From Paragorgia papillata (taxonomy: Eukaryota > Cnidaria > Anthozoa > Scleralcyonacea > Coralliidae), in contig JAWNZC010000023.1 of the NCBI GenBank assembly GCA_035771165.1, positions 3,458,001-3,522,000 on the forward strand: DNA of 64,000 nucleotides, written 5' to 3'. Within the stretch, counting starts at the first letter, position 1; each line of letters starts with the position of its first letter. Both the position numbers and the translations under genes were made by a program. Shown one piece after another: positions 22,033 to 32,785 of this stretch. A model generated the notes under the pieces. That model was given only the letters and a program-made list of their open reading frames with translations. It was not told where the DNA came from and made no database searches.

Positions 22033-22495
22033 ACAGACGTTTGGTAGACATTCGTCGAACTCACTCAGAAAATATTTCTAAGCCTTGGACATTGAGCCAC
22101 TGCATGCAGCTCGGATGGAGCGAATCTACAATTCAGTTGCAAATTCACAGTAATATTGGCTCCCAAACGGTAACATTTGCATATGTATATGTAGTTGAAG
22201 TGATATAGACCATTTCATAAAGGTCTTCACTGCAAATATTCTTTTATGTGCATCTAAATGAGCCTTTCTGGCCTCGCTAAATATATGAAGCAAAGATTCT
22301 TTTGTAATGCAGGCACACAAACGAGGCCAGAAAGGCTTATTAAGATGTACATAAAAAAAATATTCAAATTAATCGCTATTATCGAAAGTGGTGTATGAGT
22401 TGTATAAACATGTATTGAATGTGATACTTTTTGCGTTATCTGGGGTTGAGAAATATTTCTGAGTATTTGAGCTTGACGAACGCCTACCAATCGAC
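22033..22495. mobile_element. MITE with inverted ends of about 48 bp
   Basis: The left end (ACGTTTGGTAGACATTCGTC type, through CAGAAAATATTTCT) and right end (AGAAATATTTCTGAGTATTT through GACGAACGCCTACCAA) are inverted repeats. A second, inner foldback (GAGCCTTTCTGGCCTCG and its complement, 22259-22341) lies within it. A relative of the inner foldback occurs at about 28485-28565. Confidence 0.6.
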
Positions 22496-22623
22496 AAAAC
22501 CCTTCAACGGAGTAGATCGTGTTATTCCGATGTAGTCTGATGAATTAGCTTTATTTAGCACGAAAGGTCAGTATTTGAGTCACCCACTGAAATTTTCCAA
22601 TGTTCAATCTGGAAAAGACTATA

Positions 22624-22948
22624 CAGTGTGTATCAAAAAAATTCGAACCCTTAGAAAATGAATGAATTAGCATTCTTTTCAAACAACCTATTGTAGTAGT
22701 TTGAAAGCCCTAAAAGCGCTGCGTTATAAATTATTCAGCACATAAGTTAAACGAAGCGAAAAAGCTTTTAAATACTTTCACCATGCATACACTTCAAGTT
22801 ATCTTAATTTCTCAGGTGTATAAGACCGTGTGTTTTACGCATCTGTGGGTTCAGCGAAGTGCTTAGGGCTTTCAAACTACTACAATAGGTTGTTTGAAAA
22901 GAATGCTAATTCATTTTCTAAGGGTTCGAATTTTTTTGATACACACTG
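22624..22948. mobile_element. mariner/Tc1-type MITE, 325 bp
   Basis: The ends CAGTGTGTATCAAAAAAATT and its complement form terminal inverted repeats of about 80 bases, flanked by TA at 22622-22623 and 22949-22950. TA duplication and CAGTGTG ends fit the mariner/Tc1 superfamily. A truncated relative lies at 48531-48929. Confidence 0.85.
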
Positions 22949-22950
22949 TA

Positions 22951-23700
22951 TGGTATGTGAACGTAATTAGAATGTTTCAGGGCGAGTCCAAATAATATAC
23001 AAATGGGGTAAGAGTTCTTTAATTAACAGTTTAATTGTTCATTAATCACTGCATGCAAAGTGGCTCTATTCACTGGCCCAGCCGACTTGGCGCAGTACAC
23101 TGTATTTATCACTTAGATCCAACTGAGGAAAAAATTATCTATCGAGCAAAATCAGCACGAACAAACAAGGACTTCGGATGCGTTTTATTGTTTTGGGCTT
23201 TTATAGTTCCCATCCATTTCAATCATCACAGCCATTGAACGTTATGTTTGTGAAACAGCTTAGTGACACGGGTTTTTAATTAACTATACGACTGCGCTGA
23301 CGAGATGTTGCTGTTACTAATGGGAACAATATGAAGTTGGTTGGGTGTCTTACGGTCATATGCTTCAGAAGCTTTGAATATTTCGCGTGTTAATCCTCCA
23401 ACTTTCCCTCGAGTCGGGACCACCTTGACTTTCGTTAATGCTTGTTATTGTTTTAATAGCATTCCAGGAGCGAGACAATTTTAATCTATGGCGAAGGGAA
23501 CTCTACTCACACCAGGGTCTTGCATCGTCTCTGTATGCCTAATGCTCGCCCACCGATGCATTGCGTGTTTTGTTGTCAAACAGTTTACTCGCAGTACTGA
23601 ATACCTTTTTCGCAAATAATGCACATTCCGGTCCGTAACCAAAATGCTCGTGAGGTAACTGAGACTGGTGCCAGGATGCGGGGATCCTGTAGTGTATTGT
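22951..23700. other. intron 1, no recognised feature
   Basis: Short frames only. Confidence 0.4.
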
Positions 23701-23712
23701 GCTGTTTTTGTC

Positions 23713-23840
23713 AGGAAATCTGATGAAGGGCTATGATGAAGGGCTCCCCGCTAGCCTGCGTGCAGTCTAAAAACCTCAGCAGTTTACCACATTTTCACTT
23801 TGCTCTATCCAAAACACTGCCTACGCAGCACACCTTTTTA
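23713..23840 (+). mobile_element. fragment of the hammerhead-like short-element family
   Basis: It contains CTGATGAAGGGCTATGATGA, so the CTGATGAAGGGCT half is partly duplicated. The right end CACTGCCTACGCAGCACACC matches the copies at 8.5 and 11.5 kb. No GAAAC half follows in the right place, so the ribozyme is broken. Confidence 0.5.
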
Positions 23841-24530
23841 TAATACAAATTCAGCTCACTCCGCCGTGGCTTCTTATAGTAATTTGGGTGAGTTGTAGGC
23901 GCGCAGGCCTGAATTAAGAGAAGCCTATTCGAAAGAGAGAGCGTGCATCCGTGTATGTTACTAAACATAATGCATAACACCGTTTTTAAACGTCGGATTT
24001 AATTTGTCAACTGAATCTGTGCGTGAAACAAAACCAAAAGCAAAATAGACATGTAGCATTGATATTTATATTTGCGTTTCGGAAATATAGTGACTTTGCA
24101 ATCTCTGAAGTAAAATTAAAGACAAACGGAAGACGTATAGCGCGTCTAAGAGGTTGTTTGTAGTGAACTACTACATTTCAACTGGCGAATAGTTTTTGTT
24201 CAATTTTTCAAAACAGTAACTGTAGCTGTTATAGCTGTAGCAGTGTCCAGTTATAGCTGTATAGCTGCGTAAGTGTATATTATAGTTGTATAGCTGTAAG
24301 GCTATAGCTGTCGACTGTAGCTGTATAACTGTAATTGGATAGCTGTAACTGTATAGCTGTAGCTATATATAGCAGACCAAAACATACAAGTTAACCTCGG
24401 AATCAGCTTACTGAAAACGTACTGACACACACTGCATGTTTGATGACTTAGATAAAGGAATGTTAGCTACAGCAATACTGCCAATACAGCTTCAGCAATA
24501 CAGCTACAGCAATACCGTATACTTACAACT
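23841..24530. other. intron 1; TAGCTGTA-rich patch at 24210-24370
   Basis: The word TAGCTGTA recurs irregularly between 24210 and 24370, a decayed low-complexity repeat. The rest is unrecognised. Confidence 0.5.
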
Positions 24531-24534
24531 ATAC

Positions 24535-24876
24535 TATAGTATACTATACTATATACTATACTATACTATACTACACTACACTACACTACACTACACTACA
24601 CTACACTACACTACACTACACTACACTACACTACACTACACTACACTACACTACACTACACTACACTACACTACACTACACTACACTACACTACACTACA
24701 CTACACTACACTACACTACACTACACTACACTACACTACACTACACTACACTACACTACACTACACTACACTACACTACACTACACTACACTACACTACA
24801 CTACACTACACTACACTACACTATACTATGCTATGCTATGCTATGCTATGCTATGCTATGCTATGCTATGCTATGC
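24535..24876. repeat. compound pentanucleotide microsatellite
   Basis: The run passes from TATAC through a long ACTAC stretch to a CTATG stretch, all with period 5. Because 5 is not a multiple of 3, one frame stays open without stops and gives a false 147-residue frame. Confidence 0.95.
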
Positions 24877-25019
24877 TAACATTTACAGCTGTATACAACT
24901 ATATATCATACATACATACATATATACAGCAACTACCTAATCTAAGACTCTTGCGAACAACGATCAGCCGAATAGTTCGTTACATTTTCAAAATAGTTCA
25001 TTCCAAGCAAGTCCGATCA

Positions 25020-25050
25020 GATGATGACGACGATGATGATGATAATAATA

Positions 25051-25096
<46 letters not shown>
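25020..25096. repeat. GAT trinucleotide microsatellite
   Basis: Tandem GAT with a short AAT interruption. The Asp-rich frame across it is an artefact. Confidence 0.9.
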
Positions 25097-25133
25097 GACC
25101 GAGTTTGTTTTACACGTCGCGTTATATGTCTAA

Positions 25134-26148
25134 TTTCAGTGTTCCAATTGAATTCGATCAATCTTGATACGTCAACTGTTCGACGTTTAAAAAAGGAATT
25201 ATTGATATAATGCTATATAGATTCATGCTGGTTTTTTATTTTTTTAAAACGAGGGCTTGCTGTGACGTCGCTTATCCGCTGTAGGATAGCATTAATAGAA
25301 CACACATTTAACAGCCAAAACACTCCTAATTGTTCACCTTGGGTATACGAATAACAGTTTTATCCGATCGTTGTCGGGTGGTAAGGTACGGCAGGACACG
25401 GCCCTCTGGCGGTGTTGGCAGTTTTGGAATGCCAGTATATATCTATGACGTGAAAATTACTCGGCGGGTATTTTTTACTGATATGACGCACAGTTGCGTT
25501 ATGTTATTGTAGCTGCTGTATGGCTAGACTTTATGTTTACAAAGCCAAGCTGTTAAATAAGCTTCGGATTCTTTCATAGTACTAGGATTATTGAACTAAT
25601 CAAAAGGCCCAAAATTAGTAAACGAGTCTGCGTCAATGTAGATTACCATTTTTGGTAAAAATTAAGGTGAAGTATATTATCAGAATGACAGTTAGAAGAA
25701 ACACAATTCTTTGTCTAATATCTTCCCAGCACGAAATACGCGTAAGAGATCAGTGCTCGAGGCGATAGGAACTCTATATAGTCTATATTTTTTATTGCTT
25801 CTCTAACTTCCCAAGTCAGTGCCATCCCCAGTTGGTGAACCATTTCTTTTACATAGAACAAGAACCAAATAATGATAAATACAGCTTGAAATCAGCGTAT
25901 GTCACTGTCACATATAGGTAGTGTTTCTGTTGTGTTTACTGTTTGTTGCTTGAACCGTAAGAATTGTTAATGTTGAATTAAAAAATTGAAAAAGTAACGA
26001 TAACTAGTTACACTTCGCCCGTTGAGAGCGCCGCTACTTTTTTTCCACTCCAGATCATTCAACCTTGTCGTTCAATTCTCATATGTAAGTCTATTAGTTC
26101 ATAATTTATAGCAGTTAAATTTTCCTTTTTTTTACTTTCTTTACGTAA
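25134..26148. other. intron 1, no recognised feature
   Basis: No gene, RNA or bounded repeat recognised. Confidence 0.4.
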
Positions 26149-26292
26149 TATATCAACAACGAGTTTGAGTGTTTTATCAGGGGATCCAAACACGAGAAAA
26201 CATGATGAAAGCACGAGGCCGAAGGCCGAGTGGTTTTATTGTTTTCGAGTGTTTGGATTCCCTGATGAAACACGATAAACGAGTTGTTGATA
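26149..26292. repeat. foldback MITE, TATCAACAACGAG family
   Basis: The left end ATATCAACAACGAG and right end CTCGTTGTTGATAT-like sequence (interrupted as CGAGTTGTTGATAT) form an inverted repeat. Inner arms carry GTGTTTTATCAGGGGATCCA and its partner. Relatives occur at 32499-32785 and 53433-53587. Confidence 0.6.
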
Positions 26293-26692
26293 TGGCATCT
26301 CAATCGAGCGATTTCAACTGAAAACTACAATTAAAATAAACTCTCATGAGATTTTATTCATGAGTGTGTGTAAAATTTATTCATACATCAACTTGTTTAT
26401 TTTGCATAGATAATTAAGATCTTAAGAATTAGATGAACACTGGTTTTCATCTAATATCTTGGGCTTTACTGGAGTATCCAACTTCAATCAGGTGATTGAA
26501 TGAACTATTGTAATTGGCTGATTATCTTTTTTTGTATACACAATATTTAATTATAGGCAATTGCCCCAAAAGCCAAGGGAGCTTTTGCCTTCTTATTGAT
26601 TTTACAAAAATCAAAACAAAGATAATTATTAATGAATTTGAGATGTAAATATGATTAAATATATAACGGGTACGCTTTCTGCTTTCTCAATT
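26293..26692. other. intron 1, no recognised feature
   Basis: AT-rich; nothing recognised. Confidence 0.4.
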
Positions 26693-26696
26693 TTAA

Positions 26697-27122
26697 AGTG
26701 CCTATGAAACGAAAATTAAGTTCGTCTTATTTGACAGAAAACTTAAAATGACAAAGTAACATCTTTTGCAGTTTTTCGTTTCCTTGCTTCGTTCTTGAGA
26801 TATTTCAGTTTGTTTGATATGCAAATTAAACATTTTGACGTCATACGTGCATAATGAGTCATCGAAAAAAGTTAAATATCTTTGCTATTATCAAATATAA
26901 TCACTTGAAAATCTACACGTTTGGTGTTGTGGGCGAAACACACCTACATGATTCCTTCGAGTTATAGCAAAGTACGACGTCAAAATATTTAATTTGCATA
27001 TCAAACAAACTGAGATATCTCAAGAACGAAGCAAGGAAACGAAAAACCGCAAATGATGTTACTCTGTCTGTTATAAGTGTTCTTTTAAATAAGACAAACT
27101 TAATTTTCGTTTCATAGGCACT
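26697..27122. mobile_element. TTAA-flanked inverted-repeat element, family A, 426 bp
   Basis: AGTGCCTATGAAACGAAAAT at the left and its complement at the right are the start of arms more than 140 bases long. TTAA flanks both ends (26693-26696 and 27123-27126). TTAA duplication is characteristic of piggyBac-type transposition, but the ends differ from classical piggyBac CCC ends, so the superfamily is tentative. A degraded copy lies at 40615-40935. Confidence 0.75.
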
Positions 27123-27461
27123 TTAATAGCCAAACTCAAGGAATGAGTGTAACTTGCAACTTGTAGTCAAAGTAACGTTGTTAATGTAACTGAACGTAAT
27201 TGTAATTTGTAATTGTAACTGGAAGTGGAGTTATACAAAAAAATGAGTAATTGTTGCTGAATACTATAGCTGTCATGCCATACAGTCATCTAACGCCGTT
27301 TTAAGACTTCTAATTCCCGGGCTTTTGTATCGCTGCCTTTTGGAAGGATCCTATAGCATTACCTCAGCACCCAGTTGCTCTTTTCAAACTTAGTAACATT
27401 CTAATGATTTAGTGACGTCGTTATTTCTTCATTAAACTCTTGTTTTATTCTTGTGTTGCAG

Positions 27462-28358
27462 AAATTATGTTCCATCCCCAGTTTATGTTTTTCTTCATCC
27501 ACCGACGACAAAGCACCGCCGGCAACAAGACAGAATACAATCTGTAAAACGGATCTCGACTGTTCCAAAGGGGAGTACTGTCACTCTTTCCACCGGCTTT
27601 GCCTTAGACCACTGGAGTCAGTAACAGTCGCTCCTGTAAAAACATCGGCAAAGAAATGTGCCAACGACTCTAACTGCAAGAGCCGAGAGTACTGCCACGA
27701 AATGTGGAGAATATGCCTGCCGTCTCCGGCGACCTTCAAGAGTCTACCGACAAAGAGACCCTCGTGGTATTGTGATTCCAACAAAGATTGCAAAATCGAC
27801 CAGGCCTGTCACAAGACCTTCCACACCTGTCACAGTCGACCACGTGTCCCTGCCGTCCGAAGAAGTACTGGGAATTCTCGCAAGTGCGAAAGTCAGGACG
27901 GCTGCGGCCCTAAGTTCTACTGCCATGACCACTTTCGGATCTGCCTTCTGAGGGCGACAGCCGACAAAGTTGTCGTCGAGACGCACAAAAGTAAAAGATG
28001 CGTTTCTGAAAGGGAGTGTCCAAAAGGAATGTTGTGCCACTCGATGTGGAAGATCTGCTTCACGCCAGCCCAAAGCGGAGTAGTACAGCGGAACAAAAGC
28101 CGTCAATGCCAACACGACAGCGACTGCGAGAAGAATGAGTTTTGTCACACCATGGCGGGCGAAGGGTTGCCGATGATTGCAAGACATCGGCGAAATGTCG
28201 AAAGTGTTTGCTTGCCTCTGCTATCGAAAGAATCGCAGACGACTGAACGTAGAAAGTGTAATACGAATGCTGACTGCGGACCGAACAGGTGCTGCTTGGG
28301 AAAACTGGGAGTGTGTTTGAGATATCAATTGCCTGACGAAATGTGCTTGCTTGAACAG
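27462..28358 (+). CDS. Dickkopf-like secreted protein, exon 2 (six cysteine repeats)
   Basis: The exon codes for 299 residues. After a Ser/Thr/Pro-containing leader come six repeats with the spacing C-x5-C-x5-C-x6-C, most with His after the third Cys (EYCHSFHRLC, EYCHEMWRIC, ACHKTFHTC, YCHDHFRIC, LCHSMWKIC). The sixth has an insertion before its last Cys. Linkers of about 20-30 residues separate them. Then CNTNADCGPNRCCLGKLGVC and one more Cys (EMC) begin a ten-cysteine domain that finishes in exon 3. The repeats resemble the half-module of the Dickkopf N-terminal Cys-rich region, and the last part resembles the Dickkopf Cys-2 (colipase-fold) domain. Dickkopf proteins are extracellular modulators of Wnt signalling via LRP5/6; whether this one acts there is unknown. 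Both splice sites are good: TTGTGTTGCAG|AAA and CAG|GTAAGA. An in-phase alternative 20 bases downstream is excluded by phase. Confidence 0.85.
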
Positions 28359-28484
28359 GTAAGAAAAGTCTCACGTGACCATGCAGGGGCTACATAATGC
28401 GAAACTACAATAAAACCTCGAGTATATAAGAACATCAGTTTTCTATAAATCAGCTTCAAAAGAACTTTAATAAAATGTAACACC

Positions 28485-28565
28485 TGAAATATTCTTTTTG
28501 GGCATGTAAATAAGCTTTTCTATAGCCTCGTTATGAAGCAAAGATTATCTGGAATTGCAGACAAA
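28485..28565. repeat. relative of the inner foldback at 22.26 kb
   Basis: The stretch AATATTCTTTT..GCATGTAAATAAGCTTTTCT through ATGAAGCAAAGATT follows the same order of words as 22235-22310. It is a single copy with one arm lost. Confidence 0.4.
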
Positions 28566-29291
28566 CGAACAAGACGAGATAAATTTATGAAATAGTTTCT
28601 TATATTTGAAGGTAATTCCTTAGTAATTCTTCCAGAAATGAAAAGTTGCCGTAACTCCCCAGTATTAAAGTTCATGATATGTTCATAGTAAAATTACAAA
28701 AAAAAAGTTGGGGTCACCGAACTCGTTTGGAAAATACAGCTGCCAGTAAACCGTGATGTTTTCCCAATTTGTAGCCATTTTGGCTAACTCTTGATTTCGT
28801 CTTGTTAACTTAAAAAATCCTTCATAATAGCACTTAGTTTATATTGACTAGGAAAATATTTGATATTTTAGATGCACTTATATACGAACTATATTCAGTG
28901 GCAACAAATAATGGAAGAAAATTTGACGAAAATATCAATTGACAAACATTTTTGCGATATAAGAATCTCCACATTCTTTTTTTTTTACATGTTTTTTTGA
29001 AGCCGTAAGAACGAGAAACGTACGATATTTCAATTTCTTGAAATGATTTTTGCTCTATTCTTTCGTATATGCTGTAGAGCTGGTGGAGGAAATTAATAAT
29101 TGAAAAAAGTGGGGGTCACCGAGTGTCTTTTATTTATTTATTATGCTTTGCCACTAGCTTTTACATCCACATATATATTAGATAATTACATTTTAAAGTA
29201 CATAAAATGAGTATCTAAAAGTGGCACGGTAACCGCAACAGCATATATGCCAATTACTGCGGGCCCTCTTCGTGAGCTATACAGAAGCGCT
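28566..29291. other. intron 2, fragments of the GGGGTCACC family
   Basis: GTTGGGGTCACCGAACTCGT at 28708 and GTGGGGGTCACCGAGTG at 29109 are words found in the long inverted-repeat elements at 29.3 and 62.4 kb. This stretch is probably a decayed member. Confidence 0.4.
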
Positions 29292-29935
29292 TTAAGGTGG
29301 CTCCATACAGTTTCTAGAAAAATGGAAAATACAAGTTTGAGAATCCAAAACACGGGCATAAACAATTCGGAAAAAGAATAAAACTAAATGTTATGCATAG
29401 TTAAGCAGTCTGACAATCAAAAACTGTTACCAAATAAATAACAACAGTTGTTGCTATGGCAACAATGATGTTTGAAAATGGCTGCCAATTACCCTTCAAA
29501 TTAATTTAATTCGAAAAAAACTTTGGTGACCCCCAATTTTTTTTTCATTAAAACTTTTCTTGAAGTACGAGTAATCAATAGGTTGATTTAAAAATAATTC
29601 TGTTGAACGAATAATTTTTTTTCCGGGAAAATCATGTTTGTTAATGTTTAAAAAATTTCGTTCTACATAATTTTTTTTAAATCGGCCTATTGATTACTCA
29701 TACTTCAACAAAAGTTTTAATGAAAAAAATATTGGGGGTCACCAAAGTTTTTTCCCGAATTAAATTAGTTTGAAGGATAACTGGCCGCCATTTTGAAAAG
29801 TCATTGTTGCCATAGCAACAACAGTTGTTGCTATTTATTTGTAACAGTTTTTGATTGCCACACTGTTTAACTATGCATGACATTTAGTTTTAGTCTTTTT
29901 CCGAATTTTCCAAAAAACAAAATTAAGTTAGTATC
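29292..29935. mobile_element. long-inverted-repeat element, TTAAGGTGGCTCC family
   Basis: The left arm runs from TTAAGGTGGCTCCATACAGT through CAACAGTTGTTGCTATGGCA to TTTGGTGACCCCCAA. The right arm repeats these in inverted order (TTGGGGGTCACCAAAG, TTGCCATAGCAACAAC). Arms are about 250 bases. The outermost right end is degraded. The same family recurs at 62372-63015. Confidence 0.65.
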
Positions 29936-30360
29936 TTCTTGTTAAAGGTATTATTACCTGATTTAGCCTCCTAACACTTGGATATATCGTGAATTAGTAT
30001 TGCAGAATTATGCGCAGAAAAGCTGCGCAATGCAAAACTGAGGAATTACCCCATTCTTTCTCGTCTTTCAACAGGGGCGTAGGAACCGTAGTGACTTTTT
30101 TGTGCGTCCATTCTTTTTACGTGACAAAAATGCAGATGCTTGTCCAACGGTTTCAAGAAAGAGCGTTCCTCGCACATATTTTAGTTTGGCCTACCCACTT
30201 ATAAAATGCTTCCTACGCCCGTTCTTTTTCTTTATTCGCCACCATTGATCTTCGCTTATTCCCTACATTTCTCTTTCCTTGCATTCACTTTCCTATCTTC
30301 CTGTGCCTTGCTTTTTACCAGCATTACTTTTTACCCACTATTTTTGCTTTTTGTGCTTTT

Positions 30361-30990
30361 TTAAAGTGCCTATGCAACGAAATTTTGAGAATAAATGAAA
30401 TGGGAAAATAGAAAAAAATGGAAGAAACTTTAAAGTGCCTATGCAACGAAGTTGCACCCCAGTTTTTTTTTATGATTGCATTTGAAAGAACACTTAAAAT
30501 GACAAAGTAACATCTTTCGTAGAATTTCATTTCCTTGCTTCATTCTTGAGGTATTCAGGTTTGTTTGATATGCAAATGTCATACTTATGACATCACACTG
30601 CATATGACTTTTTGAAAGAGCATCAATTTTAGGATGGTCCAAAATCCAAATATTTTAGACACAGCTACACACGTACAGTGACCAGTCATGGCTACATACA
30701 TGCAAGTGCAAATTTTTATTAAGTACTTAGACGACAAGTACTCATAGAAAATCATAGTTTTCTAAAAAGTCATTATGCAGTATGATGTCATAAATATTAC
30801 ATTTGACAAAATGAATATCCCAAGAATGAAGCAAGGAAACGAAATTCTACGAATGATGTTACTTTGTCATTTTAAGTGTTCTTTCAAATGCAATCATAAA
30901 AAAACTGGGGTGGAATTTCGTAGCATAGGCACTTTAAAGTTTCTTCCATTTTTTTCTATTTTCCATTTCATTTATTCTCGTTCTACATAA
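30361..30990. mobile_element. TTAA-flanked palindromic element with doubled ends
   Basis: An inner element (30434-30933, AGTGCCTATGCAACGAA ends) is flanked by TTAA at 30430-30433 and 30934-30937. Outside it the symmetry continues for about 50 more bases (AAATGAAATGGGAAAATAG and its complement), and a second TTAAAGTGCCTATGCAACGA lies at 30361. It belongs to the same broad group as the copy at 26.7 kb. The structure suggests nested or duplicated ends. Confidence 0.65.
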
Positions 30991-31102
30991 ACCTAATTCA
31001 GCGAGATTAACAAACTTTATTGATAACCCTATCAGTTGTATCTATTTAAAAAACTCAGTAATTCAGGAAGATAAGTCGATGGTTTTATACCTGATAAAAC
31101 GT

Positions 31103-31561
31103 ATTCGAAGAAATAATTTGGAATGGGGTGTTGCAGACAAAACAGCAGTTTTCACAAAGGAAATAAGTCGATGGTTTTATACCTGATAAAACGTATTGAC
31201 GTCAGAAAGAATACTATCATTAGTATTCTTTATATAAAGAATACTAATGAACATACAATTTTATATAAAGAATACTATCATTAACATAACATTCAATAAC
31301 AAAACGTTTTTTAAGCCGTTCAATAAACTCGCATCTGCGCCGTCGTGGTTTTAAACCTGCTCGTTTATTAAACATTACATAGTCCAGCCCTCATTTGCCC
31401 AGTGTTACTACATGCAGGAGGAAACTGGAAGCACTCTTCTCACATGTGGCCAAAGGAAAATTTTAGTTGGATAACTGCACGGAGCAGTAATTGAACTCGA
31501 GTCGCAGAGGTGAAAACCGCTGTTTTGTCTGCAACACCCCATTCCAAATTATTTCTTCGAC
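31103..31561. repeat. inverted repeat of about 50 bp, 460 bp apart
   Basis: TCGAAGAAATAATTTGGAAT through ACAGCAGTTTTCAC at 31103-31155 is repeated in inverse at 31509-31561. Between them a direct repeat of AAGTCGATGGTTTTATACCT is present at 31073 and 31165, and ATTC/TATAAAGAATACTA repeats occur at 31210-31280. It is probably a decayed MITE cluster. Confidence 0.5.
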
Positions 31562-31624
31562 ATTATTTGTAATGTACATTATAATTTACAATTAATCAAT
31601 TATGATATTTTCTGTCTTTCTTAG

Positions 31625-31795
31625 GTTGATTTCGCTTGTCCGTGTGCTAGTAGATCGTTCTGCAAGTCGAGAGGAAAATCGGCCTCTCCAAAAAGAATGA
31701 TTAACAAGATGAAACTGCCTGAATCAGTCGCAGAACACGTTATGAGGGGAAGCCATAAAAGAAAGCACAAAGTTGGAAAATGTATACCAGAATAG
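31625..31795 (+). CDS. Dickkopf-like secreted protein, exon 3 (C-terminus)
   Basis: The exon codes for 56 residues and the TAG stop. It supplies the last four cysteines of the ten-cysteine domain (FACPCASRSFC and, after a basic stretch of about 37 residues with KRK and HKRKHK, GKC). The acceptor is TGTCTTTCTTAG|GTT with a good pyrimidine tract, phase 0, matching exon 2. The Cys order over the two exons (C, C, CC, C, C, C, C, C, C) is that of Dickkopf Cys-2/colipase-type domains. The unusually long basic loop before the last Cys could bind heparan sulfate, but this is speculation. Confidence 0.85.
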   Translation, partial: VDFACPCASRSFCKSRGKSASPKRMINKMKLPESVAEHVMRGSHKRKHKVGKCIPE

Positions 31796-31880
31796 TTGGA
31801 TTAAGACAAAAGAAACCAAACGTTTAGACGTATAACTTATTCGCAAGCAAGAATTCGTCGCGCTTTCTTCCATCTCGTGT

Positions 31881-31944
31881 ATTAAAGCTGGACATTCGTG
31901 CCTTTCGACTACAGTAGAGTTGTCAAGTTGTGGATATTAATAAA
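31881..31944 (+). terminator. poly(A) signals of the Dickkopf-like gene
   Basis: ATTAAA at 31881-31886 and AATAAA at 31939-31944 lie 86 and 144 bases after the stop codon. Either could direct cleavage of the transcript; the second is the canonical hexamer. Confidence 0.6.
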
Positions 31945-31945
31945 T

Positions 31946-32374
31946 AGCTGACAGATGCTCTTGTACAAAGACAAGTATATCGAAGTAACAGAACTGTGAG
32001 AGACCACATTCGTACCGATTCTCTATACTCCCTATAGTGAGCAACACAGTAGTAAAAACGTACCCATAACTGGAGAAAGCTTGAGCTTTGCCAAACGGAA
32101 TACAAATCGAAACTTAACTTAACTTAATTATAAGGTAACTCGTAAATTCAAATAACGATTTATCACCACGAAACAACAATATTGGCGTAGAAGAAATGTA
32201 AAAAAATAACACCACGGGATAATGGGATATCATATGAATAACTGATCTGATACAGCATGCTTCTTTTTTTTATCCCCAACCTCTTCAACTCGAATCACAT
32301 TTTAGTTCTGATTAACACTGCTTTTCGGTCAGGTGCTTCATCATATTTCAGGCCTGCAGTCTCCTCCGCTCTAC
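31946..32374. other. downstream of the gene, nothing recognised
   Basis: No open frame or bounded repeat was recognised. Confidence 0.4.
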
Positions 32375-32383
32375 ATACTGCAC

Positions 32384-32493
32384 TGCACTGCACGACACTG
32401 TACTGTACTGTACTGTACTGTACTGTACTGTACTGTACTGTACTGTACTGTACTGTACTGTACTGTACTGTACTGTACTGTACTGTACTGTAC
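32384..32493. repeat. CTGTA pentanucleotide microsatellite
   Basis: A long pure CTGTA run; related shorter ACTGTA/ACTTT runs lie at 33060-33120. Reading frames on both strands are artefacts. Confidence 0.95.
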
Positions 32494-32498
32494 GTAAT

Positions 32499-32785
32499 AT
32501 TTCATAAACGAGTGGGAGTGTTTTACCAGGGGTTACAAACACTCGGGAACAACAAAAATCACGAGGCCGTTAACCAAGTAATTTTCATTGTTCTCGAGTG
32601 TTTGTAAAACATGAGAGAATAATGAAAATCGCGAGGTTGCAGGCCGAGTGATTTTTATTGTTTTCGAATATTTTATACACTAACACGAGATAACATTGAG
32701 AATTACGAGGTAATAGGCCGAGTGATTTTTGATGTTCCCGAGTGTTTGTAACCCTGGTAAAACACGATACACGAGTTTATGAAAT
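32499..32785. repeat. foldback MITE, ATTTCATAAACGAG family
   Basis: ATTTCATAAACGAG at the left and CGAGTTTATGAAAT at the right, with inner GTGTTTTACCAGGGGTTACA and its partner, form the inverted ends. The middle holds three copies of a CGAG..GGCCGAGTGATTTTTATTGTT-like block, so the centre has been multiplied compared with the copy at 26149. Confidence 0.6.

Noticed and set aside
21729..22064. Open frames of 74-128 codons on both strands across the GTTT run
   Set aside because: They are translations of a tetranucleotide repeat, open in most frames, with no conserved sequence outside it.
24436..25133. 147- and 101-codon frames rich in Tyr-Thr-Leu-His and in Asp
   Set aside because: They read through the ACTAC and GAT microsatellites and have no protein-like flanks.
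27744..28374. 147- and 104-codon minus-strand frames over exon 2
   Set aside because: Shadows of the cysteine-repeat coding exon; the plus frame has the repeat pattern and splice sites.
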